Below are positions 6,179 through 6,476 of a stretch of 6,476 bases of DNA, in pieces (positions within the stretch are counted from its first letter, which is position 1; each line of letters begins with the position of its first letter). The notes under the pieces were generated by a model that was not told the DNA's origin, searched no databases, and saw nothing but the letters and a program-made list of their open reading frames with translations. Made by a program: the position numbers and the translations under genes. The DNA is from Rhodocyclales bacterium (lineage in GTDB: Bacteria; Pseudomonadota; Gammaproteobacteria; Burkholderiales; Rhodocyclaceae), in contig JAJTBM010000175.1 in assembly GCA_021286885.1 (NCBI GenBank), positions 1-6,476 on the forward strand, written 5' to 3'.

Positions 6179-6186
6179 GGTTGATG

Positions 6187-6205
6187 GCAAATACCCATGA
6201 TTTGC
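6187..6205 (-). repeat. Inverted repeat in the leader of the 185-residue protein gene
   Basis: GCAAAT (6187-6192) and ATTTGC (6200-6205) are perfect inverted copies around a seven-base spacer. The element is 25-43 bases upstream of the start codon and just ahead of the ribosome binding site. It could be an operator near the promoter or a weak RNA stem-loop in the leader. The -35/-10 signals are not clear enough to say which. Confidence 0.4.
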
Positions 6206-6381
6206 AAGGAGGATGCCAAGGCGGGCGCCCATGTACGAAAACGCACAAACACCTGATTCGGCGCGACTTTCACCTACCCCCGAGGCAGGCCCGGGGATGT
6301 CGCAAAGCCGACAAAGCCCAGCGGGATGACAAGCCCTTGGGCCGAAGCTGCCAAAGCGGCGCCTGGGCCCGGGGCATGCCC

Positions 6382-6476
6382 TCAGGGGCAGGTGGTGGGC
6401 AGATCGTTGAGGCCCTGGGCCTCGATCTTGAGGGTGGCCTTGCCCGCATCATCCACCAACACCCGGTAAATGCTGT
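6382..6476 (-). CDS. C-terminal end of an unidentified gene
   Basis: On the - strand a frame enters from the right edge and ends at TGA (6384-6382), giving the last 30 residues: SIYRVLVDDAGKATLKIEAQ, then GLNDLPTTCP. Codon use fits the other genes here (mostly G or C in third positions) and the amino-acid mix is ordinary, unlike the Arg/Pro-rich competing frame that would span 6270-6452. The strand-turn-strand look (YRVLVDDAGKATLKIEA) and the near-terminal cysteine are all that can be said; a periplasmic or secreted protein is possible but unproven. No terminator is seen between this stop and the next gene. Confidence 0.6.
   Translation of the reverse strand, partial: SIYRVLVDDAGKATLKIEAQGLNDLPTTCP

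Noticed and set aside
6278..6296. CCCCG/CGGGG inverted repeat between the two right-hand - strand genes.
   Set aside because: Five base pairs, nine-base loop and no T run; such repeats are common by chance at this GC content.
6303..6318. Two copies of CAAAGCC at a nine-base period.
   Set aside because: Too short and only two copies; not enough to call a tandem repeat or binding array.
6270..6452. Short - strand frame of 60 codons at the right edge.
   Set aside because: Its product is Arg/Pro/Ser-rich low-complexity sequence; the overlapping frame ending at 6382 has normal composition and codon use.
5509..6476. A + strand frame from ATG 5509 open to the window edge without a stop, starting just after the FMN aptamer remnant.
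   Set aside because: It is in exact codon register opposite the two - strand genes, so stops would need TTA, CTA or TCA codons, which are rare in this GC-rich DNA. The product is His-rich, as expected of antisense translation, and there is no ribosome binding site.

Overview
The window is GC-rich DNA, dense with genes and strongly biased to G or C at third codon positions. It looks like a bacterial chromosome, most likely a betaproteobacterium and possibly a Rhodocyclales relative. That placement is inferred from composition, protein flavour and gene mix, because no rRNA or marker phylogeny is available. I see no insertion sequence, phage gene, CRISPR array, tRNA or rRNA.

Left part (1-3079, + strand): four co-directional housekeeping-type genes. 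They are the 3' end of uvrA (nucleotide excision repair), a DUF1186 protein with a C-terminal SEC-C zinc-binding motif, a YceH/DUF480 double winged-helix protein, and lgt (first enzyme of lipoprotein maturation). Gaps are 56, 82 and 64 bases with no terminator visible, so read-through transcription is possible.

Middle part (3096-5290): a small secreted four-cysteine protein on the - strand converges on lgt with a 16-base gap. A 353-base divergent intergenic region (3519-3871) separates it from a + strand exported GH5 family glycoside hydrolase. This region holds an AT-rich island, a 16-base palindrome beside a good -10 box for the - strand gene, a leader stem-loop and repeated TGACA words. 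It is probably the main regulatory region of the window.

Right part (5291-6476): about 80 bases after the GH5 gene, on the + strand, lies the 5' two-thirds of an FMN riboswitch (RFN element) with almost perfect conserved blocks. Its 3' portion is missing and no riboflavin gene follows. The next gene is convergent: an unrecognised 185-residue cytoplasmic protein on the - strand, with a strong ribosome binding site, an inverted repeat in its leader and a clear Rho-independent terminator. At the right edge is the C-terminal end of another - strand gene.

The genes do not form one pathway. The most unusual item is the orphan, truncated FMN aptamer, whose broken end is replaced by a hairpin that would sequester conserved aptamer bases. 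Next are the divergent regulatory region and the unrecognised 185-residue protein.
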